Of a stretch of 64,000 bases of DNA, positions 46,940 to 57,685 are shown one piece after another. Origin of the DNA: Gammaproteobacteria bacterium. GTDB lineage: Bacteria > Pseudomonadota > Gammaproteobacteria > Xanthomonadales > SZUA-36. The notes under the pieces are model-generated. The model was not told the DNA's origin, did no database searches, and saw nothing but the letters and a program-made list of their open reading frames with translations. The stretch is from positions 34,844 to 98,843 of the forward strand of contig JAUIJU010000007.1 in NCBI GenBank assembly GCA_030431095.1, read 5' to 3'. The position numbers were made by a program, and so were the translations under genes. Every line of letters begins with the position of its first letter. The stretch's first letter is position 1.

Positions 46940-48016
46940 ATGACACGACTCAAAGGAATGCTGGGACTGGCGTTGGCCGCTGCAATCACGGGCGCCGGGG
47001 GGCTGCACGACGCCCGGGCCCAGGACACCAACGCGGGCTATTCGGGCACGTTTTACAACGAGGCGCAGACCGGCCACGGCTTCGTGTTCGAGGTGCTGGA
47101 GGACGGCAACCTGCTGGTCTACTGGTACACCTACCGCGACGACGGCACATCGACCTTCCTGCTGGGTGTGGCCACCCCGGACGGCGAAGGGCGCTTCACC
47201 GGCACCCTCAGCCAGACCGAGGGCATGGTGTTCGGCGTTTTCGACCCGGCAAGCAACGACACCTTTCCCTGGGGCGAACTGACCATCGAATTCGACGACT
47301 GCGGCACGGCCACGGCGCGCTGGACGACCACGCAGCCGGGCTACAGCGACGGCGAAACGTCGCTGGAGCGCCTGACCCATGTGCGCGACGCCAACTGCCG
47401 GGATTCGGTGCTGATCGGCAACTACACCGTCACGTTCAGCGAAGGCGGCGATCTTCGAATCGGCCGCGCGATCCTGTTGCCCGGTGGGCGCTTCGTCTAC
47501 CTGGGCGCCAATTCAGACGGCTACGAACTGGGCATGGGCAACTGGACGGAACCCACGCCGGGCGAACTGGCGTTCACCGCCCAGGGTTATGTACTCGGCG
47601 TGCCGCCCGCGCTGCGATTCGACGGCGCCGGGACAGCCACCACCGACGGCTTCGAGGCGCAGACCACCGAGACCCAGATCGCGGCCGTGCGGCTGGCCTC
47701 CGGGCAGACCGACCTGCCGCCGGCCTCGCTGGCGGGGTCTTACACGGTGGTGGACGCCGCCAGCTCGGAAGAAATGGGCAGCGTCTCGCTGGACGCCGAC
47801 GGCGCCCTGTCGGGCACAATGGACAGCTGCACGCTGGGTGGCACCCTGTCGGTGCCCGATCCCGGCTTCAACCAGCTCGAGGCGAATATCGAGGTCACGC
47901 AGTGCACCACCACCACCTTGCAGGGCGCGGGTGTCCGGCAAGGGGAAAACCTCTCGCTGCTGCTGATCGACATCAACAGCGGCGGTGGCCTGCTGCTCGA
48001 CCTGCAGCCGGACTGA
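46940..48016 (+). CDS. Secreted modular protein with aromatic-rich GxGF module
   Basis: A 358-residue exported protein (signal about residues 1-27, ending DARAQD). Residues 33-150 form a module (GYSGTFYNEAQTGHGFVFEV, NLLVYWYTYRDDGTSTFLLG, a Cys pair EFDDCG/RDANC) like the C-terminal module of the sugar dehydrogenase at 40086-41651. Two further small beta-rich units follow (SLAGSYTVVDAASSEEMGS, then a Cys-bearing DSCTLGG and VTQCTTTTL). No enzymatic motif is seen; an adhesive or carbohydrate-binding surface role is a guess. It is divergent from the GH92-like gene and convergent with the aminotransferase gene. Confidence 0.75.
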   Translation: MTRLKGMLGLALAAAITGAGGLHDARAQDTNAGYSGTFYNEAQTGHGFVFEVLEDGNLLVYWYTYRDDGTSTFLLGVATPDGEGRFTGTLSQTEGMVFGVFDPASNDTFPWGELTIEFDDCGTATARWTTTQPGYSDGETSLERLTHVRDANCRDSVLIGNYTVTFSEGGDLRIGRAILLPGGRFVYLGANSDGYELGMGNWTEPTPGELAFTAQGYVLGVPPALRFDGAGTATTDGFEAQTTETQIAAVRLASGQTDLPPASLAGSYTVVDAASSEEMGSVSLDADGALSGTMDSCTLGGTLSVPDPGFNQLEANIEVTQCTTTTLQGAGVRQGENLSLLLIDINSGGGLLLDLQPD

Positions 48017-48038
48017 CGGCGCCCGCCTCCCGTTCCGG

Positions 48039-49172
48039 CTACCTCAGGACCCGCGCCAGGCGGGCCACGCCCCGGTCGATCTCGCGCGGCCCGTAGTGGG
48101 CGAAACTCAGGCGCAGCCAGTTATCGAAGTGCCCCTCCACGGAATGCCGCGCACCGGGCAGGAACCCCGTACCCCGGGCCCGCGCGGCAGGCAGCAGCGC
48201 CGCCGTGTCGCGCCCGGGCGCCAGCTCCAGCCAGTAAAAGTACCCCCCGTGCGGCGTCTCCCAACGGGCCACGCCGTCCAGACGCCGGTTCAGCGCGTCG
48301 TCCATGGCCGCTATGCGCTCGGCGTAGGCCTCGCGCAGGTCGGCCAGCCAGGGGTCCAGGCGGCCGCTGTCCATGAAGGTGCGCGCGATGTGCGAGCCCA
48401 GGTGATTGACGTTGCCGCCGCAGCGCAGCATGCCGGTGGCCTCCAGGCGGGCGATGCGGTCCGGGTCGGTCTGCAGCCAGCCCAGGCGCAGGCCCGGCGC
48501 GAGAATTTTCGAAAACGAGCCCAGCGAGACGACATGGCCCCGCCCGGCCCACTCGCCCATGACCGGCGGGGGCGGTTCCTGCGTGTGCAGCATGTGGTAC
48601 ACCTCGTCGGCCACCACCAGAAAATCGTGCTCGCGGCTCATCGCCGCCAGGCGTTCACGCTTGTGCAACGGCAGCGTCTGTCCCGTGGGGTTGTGAAAGG
48701 TCGGCACCGTGTAGACCAGCCTGGGGCGGTGCCTGCGCACCGCCGCTTCGAGCGCATCCAGGTCCAGGCCCTGGCCATCCAGCGGCACCCCCACCAGGCG
48801 CAGCCCGTGGTCGCGAAACTGGTCGAACGACAGGAAAAACCCGGGGTCTTCGACCAGCACGGTGTCGCCGGGGCGCGTGAAACGGGCGCAGACGATGTCC
48901 AGGCCCTGCGCGTTACCGCCGGTGAGAAACAGTGAATCCGGCGCCGCGGCGGCGCCGGCCTGGCGCTGCAGGAACGCGCTCAGCGCGGCGCGAAATCCGG
49001 CGTCGCCGGTCTTGACCCCGTAGTTCAGGTCCAGCGGCTGGGCGCGGGTCAGCGACTCGGTGGCCGCGTCGCGCAACTGCGCCAGCGGCAACAGGTCCGC
49101 CGAGGGCTGTCCGAGGCGAAAATCGATCACGCCCTCCGGCGGCGCCTCGTCGAAGCGGCCTGGTGGACTCAC
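48039..49172 (-). CDS. PLP-dependent aminotransferase (MocR/2-aminoadipate type)
   Basis: A 377-residue fold-type-I aminotransferase. Family blocks are FRLGQPSADLLPLAQLRDA, YTVPTFHNPTGQTLPLHKR, ADEVYHMLHTQEPPPPVM and the PLP lysine in SLGSFSKILAPGLRLGW. It matches the 2-aminoadipate/aromatic aminotransferase group but lacks the helix-turn-helix of MocR regulators. The GTG start overlaps the stop of the upstream symporter gene (GTGA), so translation is probably coupled. The amino acid handled is not evident. Confidence 0.88.
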   Translation of the reverse strand: MSPPGRFDEAPPEGVIDFRLGQPSADLLPLAQLRDAATESLTRAQPLDLNYGVKTGDAGFRAALSAFLQRQAGAAAAPDSLFLTGGNAQGLDIVCARFTRPGDTVLVEDPGFFLSFDQFRDHGLRLVGVPLDGQGLDLDALEAAVRRHRPRLVYTVPTFHNPTGQTLPLHKRERLAAMSREHDFLVVADEVYHMLHTQEPPPPVMGEWAGRGHVVSLGSFSKILAPGLRLGWLQTDPDRIARLEATGMLRCGGNVNHLGSHIARTFMDSGRLDPWLADLREAYAERIAAMDDALNRRLDGVARWETPHGGYFYWLELAPGRDTAALLPAARARGTGFLPGARHSVEGHFDNWLRLSFAHYGPREIDRGVARLARVLR

Positions 49173-50581
49173 CCAGCCCGCCGGCGTATCGCCACCGACT
49201 GCAGCACCAGGAGCGATACCGCCGACACCGCCAGTCCGGGCCACAGCGGGTCGATGGCGAAGACCCCGCCGGCGCCCGCCGAAGCCGCCGCGCGCCAGCC
49301 GATCACGGTCGTCAGCGACAGGCAGATGCTCCAGAACGCGGCGAACGCGCCCACCCGTCGCGTGCCGATCGCCAGCACGGTGGGCAGGAACAGCGCCGCG
49401 GCATTGATGGTGAAGCCCAGCTGCAGCACGCCGATGATGTCCTGCATCTTCCAGGCCAGCACCATGGCCAGGCCGCCGGCGCCCACCGAGGACAACATGC
49501 TCAGGCGCAACATCGCCCGTGGCCGGATGCCCGGCTGCAGGAAACGCTGGTGAATGTCCCGGGTGTAGTTGGCCGAGGCCGTCAGGATGCAGATATCCGC
49601 GCTGGACATCACGGCCGCCAGCACCGCCACCAGCACCAGCCCCTTCAGCCCGACCGGAAAGGTTTCCAGGATGAAATGGGTCAGGATGCCGTTGCCCTGC
49701 TCCACGCCCGGAAACAGCACCGCCGAGGCCAGGCCCAGCCACACCGAAGCGACCGCCAGCGGCAACATGAACACCACCGCCAGCAGGGTGCCGTTGCGCG
49801 CCGCGCGCCGGTGTTTTGCCGCGAAACTCCGCGAGTAGCTGTCCATGGCCACGAAGAAACTCAGGACGATCGAGACCACCAGCGCCGCCACGTTACCCCA
49901 GCCCTGCGCGCCCGGGTCGAAATGGCTTGCCGGCAGCGCCGCGCGCAGATCCGCCCAATGGCCGGCCGCCTGGATCGCAATGGGCATGCCGATGAACACC
50001 ACGCCGAGCAGCAGCAGCAGGAACTGCACCCAGTCGGTGTAGGTCACCGCCAGGTAGCCCCCGGTGGCGGTGTAAACGATCACGATGCCGCCGGCCAGCA
50101 GCAACGCGGCGTGATAGTCCCAGCCCAGCAGTACCTGCAGGATCGCCGCCGAGGCCACCAGCTGCCCGGCGGAATAGGCCACGTAAGCCAGCACGGTGGT
50201 CACCGTGGCCACCACGCGGGTGCGCCCGTCGAAGCGCTGTTCGATGAAGTCCGGGTAGGTCAGGTGGCCGTGCCGGTCGCCCAGGTCCTTGACCCGGGCG
50301 GACATGAACAGGCCGAACAGCAGGCAGCCGATGGCCAGCGCGGTGACGTACCACACGCCCGTGACGCCCTGTTCGTAGGCCCGTGCCGTGGAGCCCACGA
50401 TGGACGCCCCGCCCACCCATGCGGCCAGCCACAGGCAGGCGATGGTGAAGGCGCCCATGCGACGCCCGGCGACGAAATAGTCGTCGACGCCCTGCTGGCG
50501 CAGATTGGCGTAGATGCCCAGACCCACCATGACCGCCAGGTAGGCGAACAGGATGCCGGCGTCGACGGCGCCCAGGTTCAT
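49169..50581 (-). CDS. Sodium:solute symporter family transporter
   Basis: A 470-residue SSS-family membrane protein with about 13 helices (DDYFVAGRRMGAFTIACLWL, AYVAYSAGQLVASAAILQVL, MSSADICILTASANYTRDI). Characterised members take up proline, pantothenate, sugars or carboxylates with Na+. GGGAGG precedes the ATG. It overlaps the aminotransferase gene by 4 bp and follows a YfcC-type transporter by 28 bp, so the three probably form one operon for uptake and transamination of an amino-acid-like compound. Confidence 0.9.
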   Translation of the reverse strand: MNLGAVDAGILFAYLAVMVGLGIYANLRQQGVDDYFVAGRRMGAFTIACLWLAAWVGGASIVGSTARAYEQGVTGVWYVTALAIGCLLFGLFMSARVKDLGDRHGHLTYPDFIEQRFDGRTRVVATVTTVLAYVAYSAGQLVASAAILQVLLGWDYHAALLLAGGIVIVYTATGGYLAVTYTDWVQFLLLLLGVVFIGMPIAIQAAGHWADLRAALPASHFDPGAQGWGNVAALVVSIVLSFFVAMDSYSRSFAAKHRRAARNGTLLAVVFMLPLAVASVWLGLASAVLFPGVEQGNGILTHFILETFPVGLKGLVLVAVLAAVMSSADICILTASANYTRDIHQRFLQPGIRPRAMLRLSMLSSVGAGGLAMVLAWKMQDIIGVLQLGFTINAAALFLPTVLAIGTRRVGAFAAFWSICLSLTTVIGWRAAASAGAGGVFAIDPLWPGLAVSAVSLLVLQSVAIRRRAG

Positions 50582-50609
50582 GGCCGGTCCTCCCGGCGGC
50601 TCAGCCTCG

Positions 50610-51989
<1,380 letters not shown>

Positions 51990-52242
51990 CTGTGCTTCTC
52001 CCTGTGTCATGGTTCGGTCGGCTCAGCCCCGCACGCGACGCACGAACCCGGTTGCGGCATTCATGACGGCGACCGGGGCAAGCCTACCCCACCTGGCCCA
52101 TCTCCCCAAACGCATCCAGCCCACCCCGACACCGCCCCCCTGTCACATTGTCTGCGAGTGTGCCTAGAATAGTCAGGAAGGTTACCAATGGCCTGTAAGG
52201 CGTCCGACCACGCCCGACCCGGCTCACTACAGGATTTTGCCC

Positions 52243-55200
52243 ATGCTGCGTATTGCCCTGGCCCTCAGCGCACTGCTCGCGCTGCCCTCGCTCACGTTCG
52301 CCCAGGAGGCGGACGACCATCCCCTGTCGAAGCTGCCGTTGCGCACCATCGGACCCGCGCTGACCTCCGGGCGCGTGGCCGATTTCGCCGTGCACCCGGA
52401 TCGCCACGAGGTGCGGTACGTGGCGATGGCCAGCGGTGGGGTCTGGAAAACCGAGAATGACGGCATTACCTGGACGCCGATTTTTGACCAGGAAGGGTCC
52501 TATGCGATCGGCGTGGTCACCCTGAACCCGGCCAATCCCGAGGAGGTCTGGGTGGGCACCGGCGAGAACAACGCCCAGCGCAGCGTAGGCTACGGGGACG
52601 GCGTATACCGCTCCCGTGACGGTGGCGCCAGCTGGGAGCATCTTGGCCTGCGCGATTCCGGTCACATCGGCATGATCCGGTTCCACCCGGAGACGCCCGC
52701 TACCGTGTACGTCGCGGCCCAGGGCCCGCTGTGGCGGGCCGGCGGGGATCGTGGGCTTTACCGCTCTACGGACGACGGCGCCAGCTGGGAGCGAATCCTC
52801 GACATCGACGAACACACCGGGGTGAACGAATTCGTGATCCATCCACGCGACCCTGACATCCTGGTCGCGACCACCTACCAGCGCCGCCGCCACGTGTGGA
52901 CCCTGATCAACGGCGGACCCGGCAGCGGCGTGCACAAGTCCACCGACGGCGGGCGTACCTGGCGACGCATCGCCGGCGGGCTTCCCGGCGGCCCGCTGGG
53001 CCGCATCGGCCTGGCTGCGGCCCCCTCGTCCCCGGACACGCTCTACGTGATCGTGGAGGCCGACGCCAAGGGCCGCGGCGTGTACCGCAGCACCGATTTC
53101 GGCGAACGCTGGCAGAAGCGTTCCGATCACCTCAGCAGCAGTCCCCAGTACTACAACGAGCTGGTGGTCGATCCGCTCGATCCCGACCGCCTGTATGCCC
53201 TGGACACGTTCACCCACGTGTCCGAAGACGGCGGCGAATCCTGGCAGCGCCTGTCGTTCGAGAACCGGCACGTGGACGATCACGCACTGTGGATCGATCC
53301 GGACCGCACCGAGCACCTGCTGATCGGCGGCGACGGCGGCGTGTTCGAATCCTGGGACCGGGGCCGCAAATGGCGCCATGTCACCAATCTGCCAGCCACG
53401 CAGTTCTACCGCGTGACGCCGGACAACGACGCGCCGTTCTACAACGTCTGCGGCGGCACTCAGGACAACCACACCCTGTGCGGTCCCGTGCGCACCACCT
53501 ACACCGATGGCATCACCAATGCGGACTGGTGGATTCCACGTACCGGGGACGGGTTCAAGGCGCAGTTCGACCCGCAGAATCCCGACATCGTGTACGCCCA
53601 GTACCAGTACGGCGGACTGCACCGCTTCGACCGCGTGACGGGCGAATCGGTGACCATCACGCCCCTGCCCGGTGAGGGCGAGAACACACCCAAGTGGAAC
53701 TGGAACGCGCCGCTGGTGGTGTCTCCGCACGATCCGGCCCGCCTGTACTACGCCGCGGAGAAGGTCTATCGCAGCGACGACCGCGGCGACAGCTGGCGGG
53801 CCATCAGCCCGGACCTGAGTCGCGGCCTGGACCGCAACACCCTGGAGGTCATGGGCCGGGTATGGAGCGTGGATGCCATCGCCAAGAACGCGTCCACCTC
53901 GATGTACGGCAGCATCATCGCGCTGGACGAAAGCCCGCTGGAGGAAGGCCTGATCTACGCCGGCACCGACGACGGGCTGTTGCAGGTCACCACCGACGGC
54001 GGCGAGAACTGGACCCGCGTGACCACCGTGCCGGGGGTGCCCGACCAGTCGCTGGTCGAAGACATCGTGGCCTCGCGCCATGATGCCGCGGTGGCCTACG
54101 CCGTCATCGACAACCACAAACAGGGCGACTATCGCCCCTACGTGCTGATCACGCGCAACCGGGGCAAGAGCTGGTCGCCGATCACCGGCAATCTGCCTGA
54201 ACGCGGCACGGCGCACACCCTGGCCGAGGACCACGAGGATCCCGGCCTGTTGTTCGTCGGCACCGAGTTCGGCCTGTTCTTCACCCAGGAAGGCGGCGGA
54301 CGCTGGCACGAGCTGACCGGCCTGCCGACCATCGCCGTACGCGACCTGGAGATTCAGCGGCGCGAAACGGACCTGGTGATCGGCACTTTCGGCCGGGGGA
54401 TCTGGATCCTGGATGACTACAGCCCGCTGCGCACTGACATGGCCGGTCTGAACGGCGACGCCAAGCTGTTCCCGGTGCGCGCCGCCTGGCAGTTCGTGCC
54501 GGACGCACGCCGGGGCTGGGGCGGCAAGGGAGATTTTGGCGTGGACCGATACACGGCGGACAATCCGCCTCATGGCGCCGTGCTGCGCTATTACCTGGCC
54601 GAGGGTGTACAGACCCGCCGCGATGCGCGCCTGGCGCGCGAAGCGGAGGTTCGCGACGAAGGCGGCGACAACCCCTACCCCGACTGGGACACGCTGCGCA
54701 ACGAGGACCGCGAGGAGGACCCAACGGCCATCCTGACCATCAGCGATTCCGAGGGCCGCGTCGTACGTCGCCTGAAAGGCCCCGTCGGCAAAGGCCTGCA
54801 CCAGGTGTCATGGGACCTTCGCCATGCCGCGCCCGACCCCGTGGACCTGTCGCCACCGGCCAGTTTTGCACCGTGGATGGGGCCGCCCGAAGGACCGCTG
54901 GCGGTACCGGGCGCGTACACCGCGAACCTCGCGATCCGGCGCGACGGCGTGCTGGAGGACACCGGCCAGTCGCAGCGCTTCGAAGTGCGTCCGCTGTTCT
55001 CCGGCGGCCTGGTCGCCGGAGACCCGCAGGCCGTGCTCGATTTTCAACAGGAAACCGCGCGGCTGTACGCCGCCGTCGCCGGGGCGGACGGCGCCGCCGG
55101 CGAACTGGATGATCGCATTGCCCATGTGCTCGAAGCGATCGACCGTGCGCCCGGCGCCAGTGAGGAGCAGGCCACCACGCTGCGAAACCTGCGCACCCGC

Positions 55201-55488
55201 CTGCGCGACCTGCAGGTGCAGCTGGACGGTGATCGCACGCTGGCGCGACGCGCCGAACCGGTGCCGATGTCCATCAGCGAACGGCTCGGCGCCCTGGTGT
55301 ACGGACATTGGAGCAGCCAGGCCGCCGTTCCCGGCGCGTACCGGGATTCGCGGACAGTGGCCGAGGCGCAGTTCGGCCGGGTGCTGGAGGAACTGCGCGC
55401 CATCGACGCCGAGCTGCGCACCCTGGAACAGTCAATGGACGCCATCGGCGCGCCCTGGACACCGGGTCGCATCCCGGACTGGCCCTAG
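52243..55488 (+). CDS. Large secreted sortilin/BNR-repeat beta-propeller protein
   Basis: A 1081-residue exported protein. The signal peptide (LRIALALSALLALPSLTFA before QEA) is followed by many Asp-box/BNR repeats of the sialidase-sortilin superfamily (RSRDGGASWEHLGL, YRSTDDGASWERIL, VTTDGGENWTRV, LITRNRGKSWSPITG) building beta-propellers to about residue 730. A C-terminal region (about 800-1081) has an Ig-like segment (GLHQVSWDLRHAAPDPVDL) and then helical sequence. Sialidase catalytic residues are not evident, so it is more likely a binding or scaffold protein. The ATG at 52243 is preferred over a TTG two codons upstream. Its stop shares CTAG with the convergent gene. Confidence 0.85.
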   Translation: MLRIALALSALLALPSLTFAQEADDHPLSKLPLRTIGPALTSGRVADFAVHPDRHEVRYVAMASGGVWKTENDGITWTPIFDQEGSYAIGVVTLNPANPEEVWVGTGENNAQRSVGYGDGVYRSRDGGASWEHLGLRDSGHIGMIRFHPETPATVYVAAQGPLWRAGGDRGLYRSTDDGASWERILDIDEHTGVNEFVIHPRDPDILVATTYQRRRHVWTLINGGPGSGVHKSTDGGRTWRRIAGGLPGGPLGRIGLAAAPSSPDTLYVIVEADAKGRGVYRSTDFGERWQKRSDHLSSSPQYYNELVVDPLDPDRLYALDTFTHVSEDGGESWQRLSFENRHVDDHALWIDPDRTEHLLIGGDGGVFESWDRGRKWRHVTNLPATQFYRVTPDNDAPFYNVCGGTQDNHTLCGPVRTTYTDGITNADWWIPRTGDGFKAQFDPQNPDIVYAQYQYGGLHRFDRVTGESVTITPLPGEGENTPKWNWNAPLVVSPHDPARLYYAAEKVYRSDDRGDSWRAISPDLSRGLDRNTLEVMGRVWSVDAIAKNASTSMYGSIIALDESPLEEGLIYAGTDDGLLQVTTDGGENWTRVTTVPGVPDQSLVEDIVASRHDAAVAYAVIDNHKQGDYRPYVLITRNRGKSWSPITGNLPERGTAHTLAEDHEDPGLLFVGTEFGLFFTQEGGGRWHELTGLPTIAVRDLEIQRRETDLVIGTFGRGIWILDDYSPLRTDMAGLNGDAKLFPVRAAWQFVPDARRGWGGKGDFGVDRYTADNPPHGAVLRYYLAEGVQTRRDARLAREAEVRDEGGDNPYPDWDTLRNEDREEDPTAILTISDSEGRVVRRLKGPVGKGLHQVSWDLRHAAPDPVDLSPPASFAPWMGPPEGPLAVPGAYTANLAIRRDGVLEDTGQSQRFEVRPLFSGGLVAGDPQAVLDFQQETARLYAAVAGADGAAGELDDRIAHVLEAIDRAPGASEEQATTLRNLRTRLRDLQVQLDGDRTLARRAEPVPMSISERLGALVYGHWSSQAAVPGAYRDSRTVAEAQFGRVLEELRAIDAELRTLEQSMDAIGAPWTPGRIPDWP

Positions 55489-55682
55489 CGGCGCGCCTCG
55501 TCTTCGTGGAACAACTGGATGGTGACGGGATCGGTTCCCGTCACCCGCACCGTCATGGGACGGCAGCAGACCTGGCAGTCCTCGACATAACGTTGCTCGC
55601 CGGCGGACGCATCCACCACCAGCTGCACGGGCTCACCGCAGTAAGGGCAGCGCCCACTGGCCAGTTCGACCCCCCAGTTCAC
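55485..55682 (-). CDS. CPXCG-motif cysteine-rich small protein
   Basis: A 65-residue zinc-ribbon-like protein with CPYCGE (about 12-17) and the second Cys pair in VEDCQVCCRPMTV, matching the CPXCG family. The function is unknown; metal binding is inferred from the four cysteines. Convergent with the propeller gene, the two stops sharing CTAG. Confidence 0.9.
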   Translation of the reverse strand: MNWGVELASGRCPYCGEPVQLVVDASAGEQRYVEDCQVCCRPMTVRVTGTDPVTIQLFHEDEARR

Positions 55683-55773
55683 GGTGAGACGTTGTGCATT
55701 CGAGGCTTCTCCCCGGTCATCGATTTCTGACCGTCACCCTGTAGGATAGGTCACTTCGCGTTCAGGGATACTC

Positions 55774-56946
55774 ATGGGCCCCGTCACCGATATCATTTTC
55801 GTGCTGTTTCTGATCCTGGTCTCCGCGGCGCTGCTGGGAACGCTGGCGTTGTGGGCGCGACAGGCGCTGATCATCGGCTACATCATCGCCGGTATCGTGA
55901 TCGGCCCCTGGGGCCTGGGCTGGGTGGCCGACACGCGGGTGATCGGCGCACTGGCCGAAGCCGGCATCATCTTCCTGCTGTTCCTGCTGGGCCTGGACCT
56001 GACGCCGCAGAAACTGTTCGAACTGTTTCGCCAGACCACCCTGGTCACGCTGGTGACCTCGGTGGTGTTTTTCGTCGCCGGCTGGGCGCTGGGGCTGGCG
56101 GTGGGATTCAGCCAGCCGGACGCCCTGCTGATCGGCGCCACCTGCATGTTCTCCAGCACCATCATCGGCATCAAGCTGTTGCCCACCACCGTGCTGCACC
56201 ACCGCCACGCCGGCGAAGTGATCATTTCGGTGTTGCTGTTGCAGGACATGATCGCCATCGCCGTGATCATGGCGCTGCAGGCCATGGGGAAATCCGGCGC
56301 CGACACCATGGACATCGTCATGCCGCTGCTGGCCCTCCCCGTACTGGCGCTGGGCGGTTACGCGGTGGAGCGATGGGTGCTGCTGCCCCTGTTTCGACGC
56401 TTCGACCAGGTGCAGGAGTACGTGTTCCTGGTCACGCTGGCCTGGTGCCTGGGCATGGCGTCGGCGGGCCACGCGGTGGGCCTGTCGTACGAGCTGGGCG
56501 CCTTCCTGGGCGGCGTCATCATGGCCACCAGCCCCATCGCACAGTTCATCGCCAACCGCCTCCACCCGCTGCGGGATTTTTTCCTGGTGCTGTTTTTCTT
56601 CGCCCTGGGCGCCCAGTTGAATCTCGACGTGGTGCCGGGAGTCCTGCTGCCTGCGGCGGGCCTGGCGCTGCTGATGCTGGCGCTCAAGCCGGCGGCCTAT
56701 CGGCTGGCGCTGGGTCGCGTCTCGGAATCCCGCGGGCTGGCTTGGGAAACCGGCTGGCGGCTGGGCCAGATGAGCGAGTTCTCCCTGCTGGTCACTTTCA
56801 TGGCCATGCAGGTACCGCTGTTCGGGGGCGACGCCATCATCCTGATCCAGGTGGCGACGGTGCTGACCATCCTGGCCTCTTCGTCCATCGTGGTGTTCAA
56901 CTTCCCCACGCCGGTCGCCATGAGCCGACGACTGCGGCGCGACTGA
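55774..56946 (+). CDS. CPA2-family cation:proton antiporter
   Basis: A 390-residue membrane protein with 12-13 helices of the KefB/CPA2 family (IIAGIVIGPWGLGWVADTRV, EAGIIFLLFLLGLDLTPQKL, LLLQDMIAIAVIMALQ, YELGAFLGGVIMATSPIA). It exchanges K+ or Na+ for H+. Unlike KefB/C it ends after the membrane domain, with no TrkA-N domain. AGGG precedes the ATG. Confidence 0.92.
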   Translation: MGPVTDIIFVLFLILVSAALLGTLALWARQALIIGYIIAGIVIGPWGLGWVADTRVIGALAEAGIIFLLFLLGLDLTPQKLFELFRQTTLVTLVTSVVFFVAGWALGLAVGFSQPDALLIGATCMFSSTIIGIKLLPTTVLHHRHAGEVIISVLLLQDMIAIAVIMALQAMGKSGADTMDIVMPLLALPVLALGGYAVERWVLLPLFRRFDQVQEYVFLVTLAWCLGMASAGHAVGLSYELGAFLGGVIMATSPIAQFIANRLHPLRDFFLVLFFFALGAQLNLDVVPGVLLPAAGLALLMLALKPAAYRLALGRVSESRGLAWETGWRLGQMSEFSLLVTFMAMQVPLFGGDAIILIQVATVLTILASSSIVVFNFPTPVAMSRRLRRD

Positions 56947-56974
56947 GCCCGCCCCGAGCTGCGTCGGCGGGCGC

Positions 56975-57613
56975 TCAGTCCACCGTGGCGCTCATGGCCA
57001 CTTCCAGGCGGCCGTCCGGCAGCAACATGCCTCGCTCGATGCTGAAGCAGGTCAACAGGTTGATCAGGATGGCCTGCGAATGCGGGTAGAACGCAGGCTG
57101 CCGGTCTCGCGGCGGCCGCAGGGTGAACAGGTGGGGCTGGTCGATGCCGTACCACTGGTTGGTGATCCGGGTATTGGAGGTGCGCACCGCGAATCCGTGA
57201 CCCACCGTTTTCGGGTGCAGGTAGGGCGCCAGCGCGTCGCTGAAGGCCAGCAGGGTCTCGTCATCGAGATAATTGGGGTAATCCCACAGCAGGCACAGGT
57301 CGAACTTCGTGTCGGACGGCACCGCCAGCAACGCGTCGAATTCGCGCGTGACGTCTTCCCGGTCACGCTCCCCCGCGCCTTCCAGGGTCAGGGGCTCGGA
57401 GTACATGCCCGCGAAATGCAGGCGGCAGCGCACGCTGGAAAAGAAATGAATGGTTTCATTGTGCGCCGGACCAATATCCAGCACGTTGAGGCGCCGGGAG
57501 GTATCGAGCTTGGCGAACAGGGACGGGAACAGCAGGCTCTGCTGCCGCTCGAGGTCTGGAATGTCCGGCGCAGCCGTCGGGGGGTTGCCCGCCGGCGTCA
57601 CGAGGTCTCTCAC
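56975..57613 (-). CDS. Uncharacterised protein, possible methyltransferase-like fold
   Basis: A 212-residue cytoplasmic protein. The segment LNVLDIGPAHNETIHFF resembles an S-adenosylmethionine-binding first strand and loop. FDLCLLWDYPNYLDDETLLAF resembles the strand-4 region of a Rossmann methyltransferase, though the acidic residues are not well conserved. The substrate is unknown. It starts with GTG after AAGGACG. It is convergent with the antiporter and lies upstream of the bactofilin region. Confidence 0.65.
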   Translation of the reverse strand: MRDLVTPAGNPPTAAPDIPDLERQQSLLFPSLFAKLDTSRRLNVLDIGPAHNETIHFFSSVRCRLHFAGMYSEPLTLEGAGERDREDVTREFDALLAVPSDTKFDLCLLWDYPNYLDDETLLAFSDALAPYLHPKTVGHGFAVRTSNTRITNQWYGIDQPHLFTLRPPRDRQPAFYPHSQAILINLLTCFSIERGMLLPDGRLEVAMSATVD

Positions 57614-57685
57614 GTCTGGTCGTCCTTCAGGATGCGCCGCGCCCGGCGCCGGCCGGGCGCGGCGGCTTCGGTCATGGGCGTTCGA

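Noticed and set aside
52084..54801. Minus-strand open frame of about 905 codons opposite the propeller gene
   Set aside because: The sense strand carries a signal peptide and regular Asp-box repeats. The antisense product has no recognisable features.
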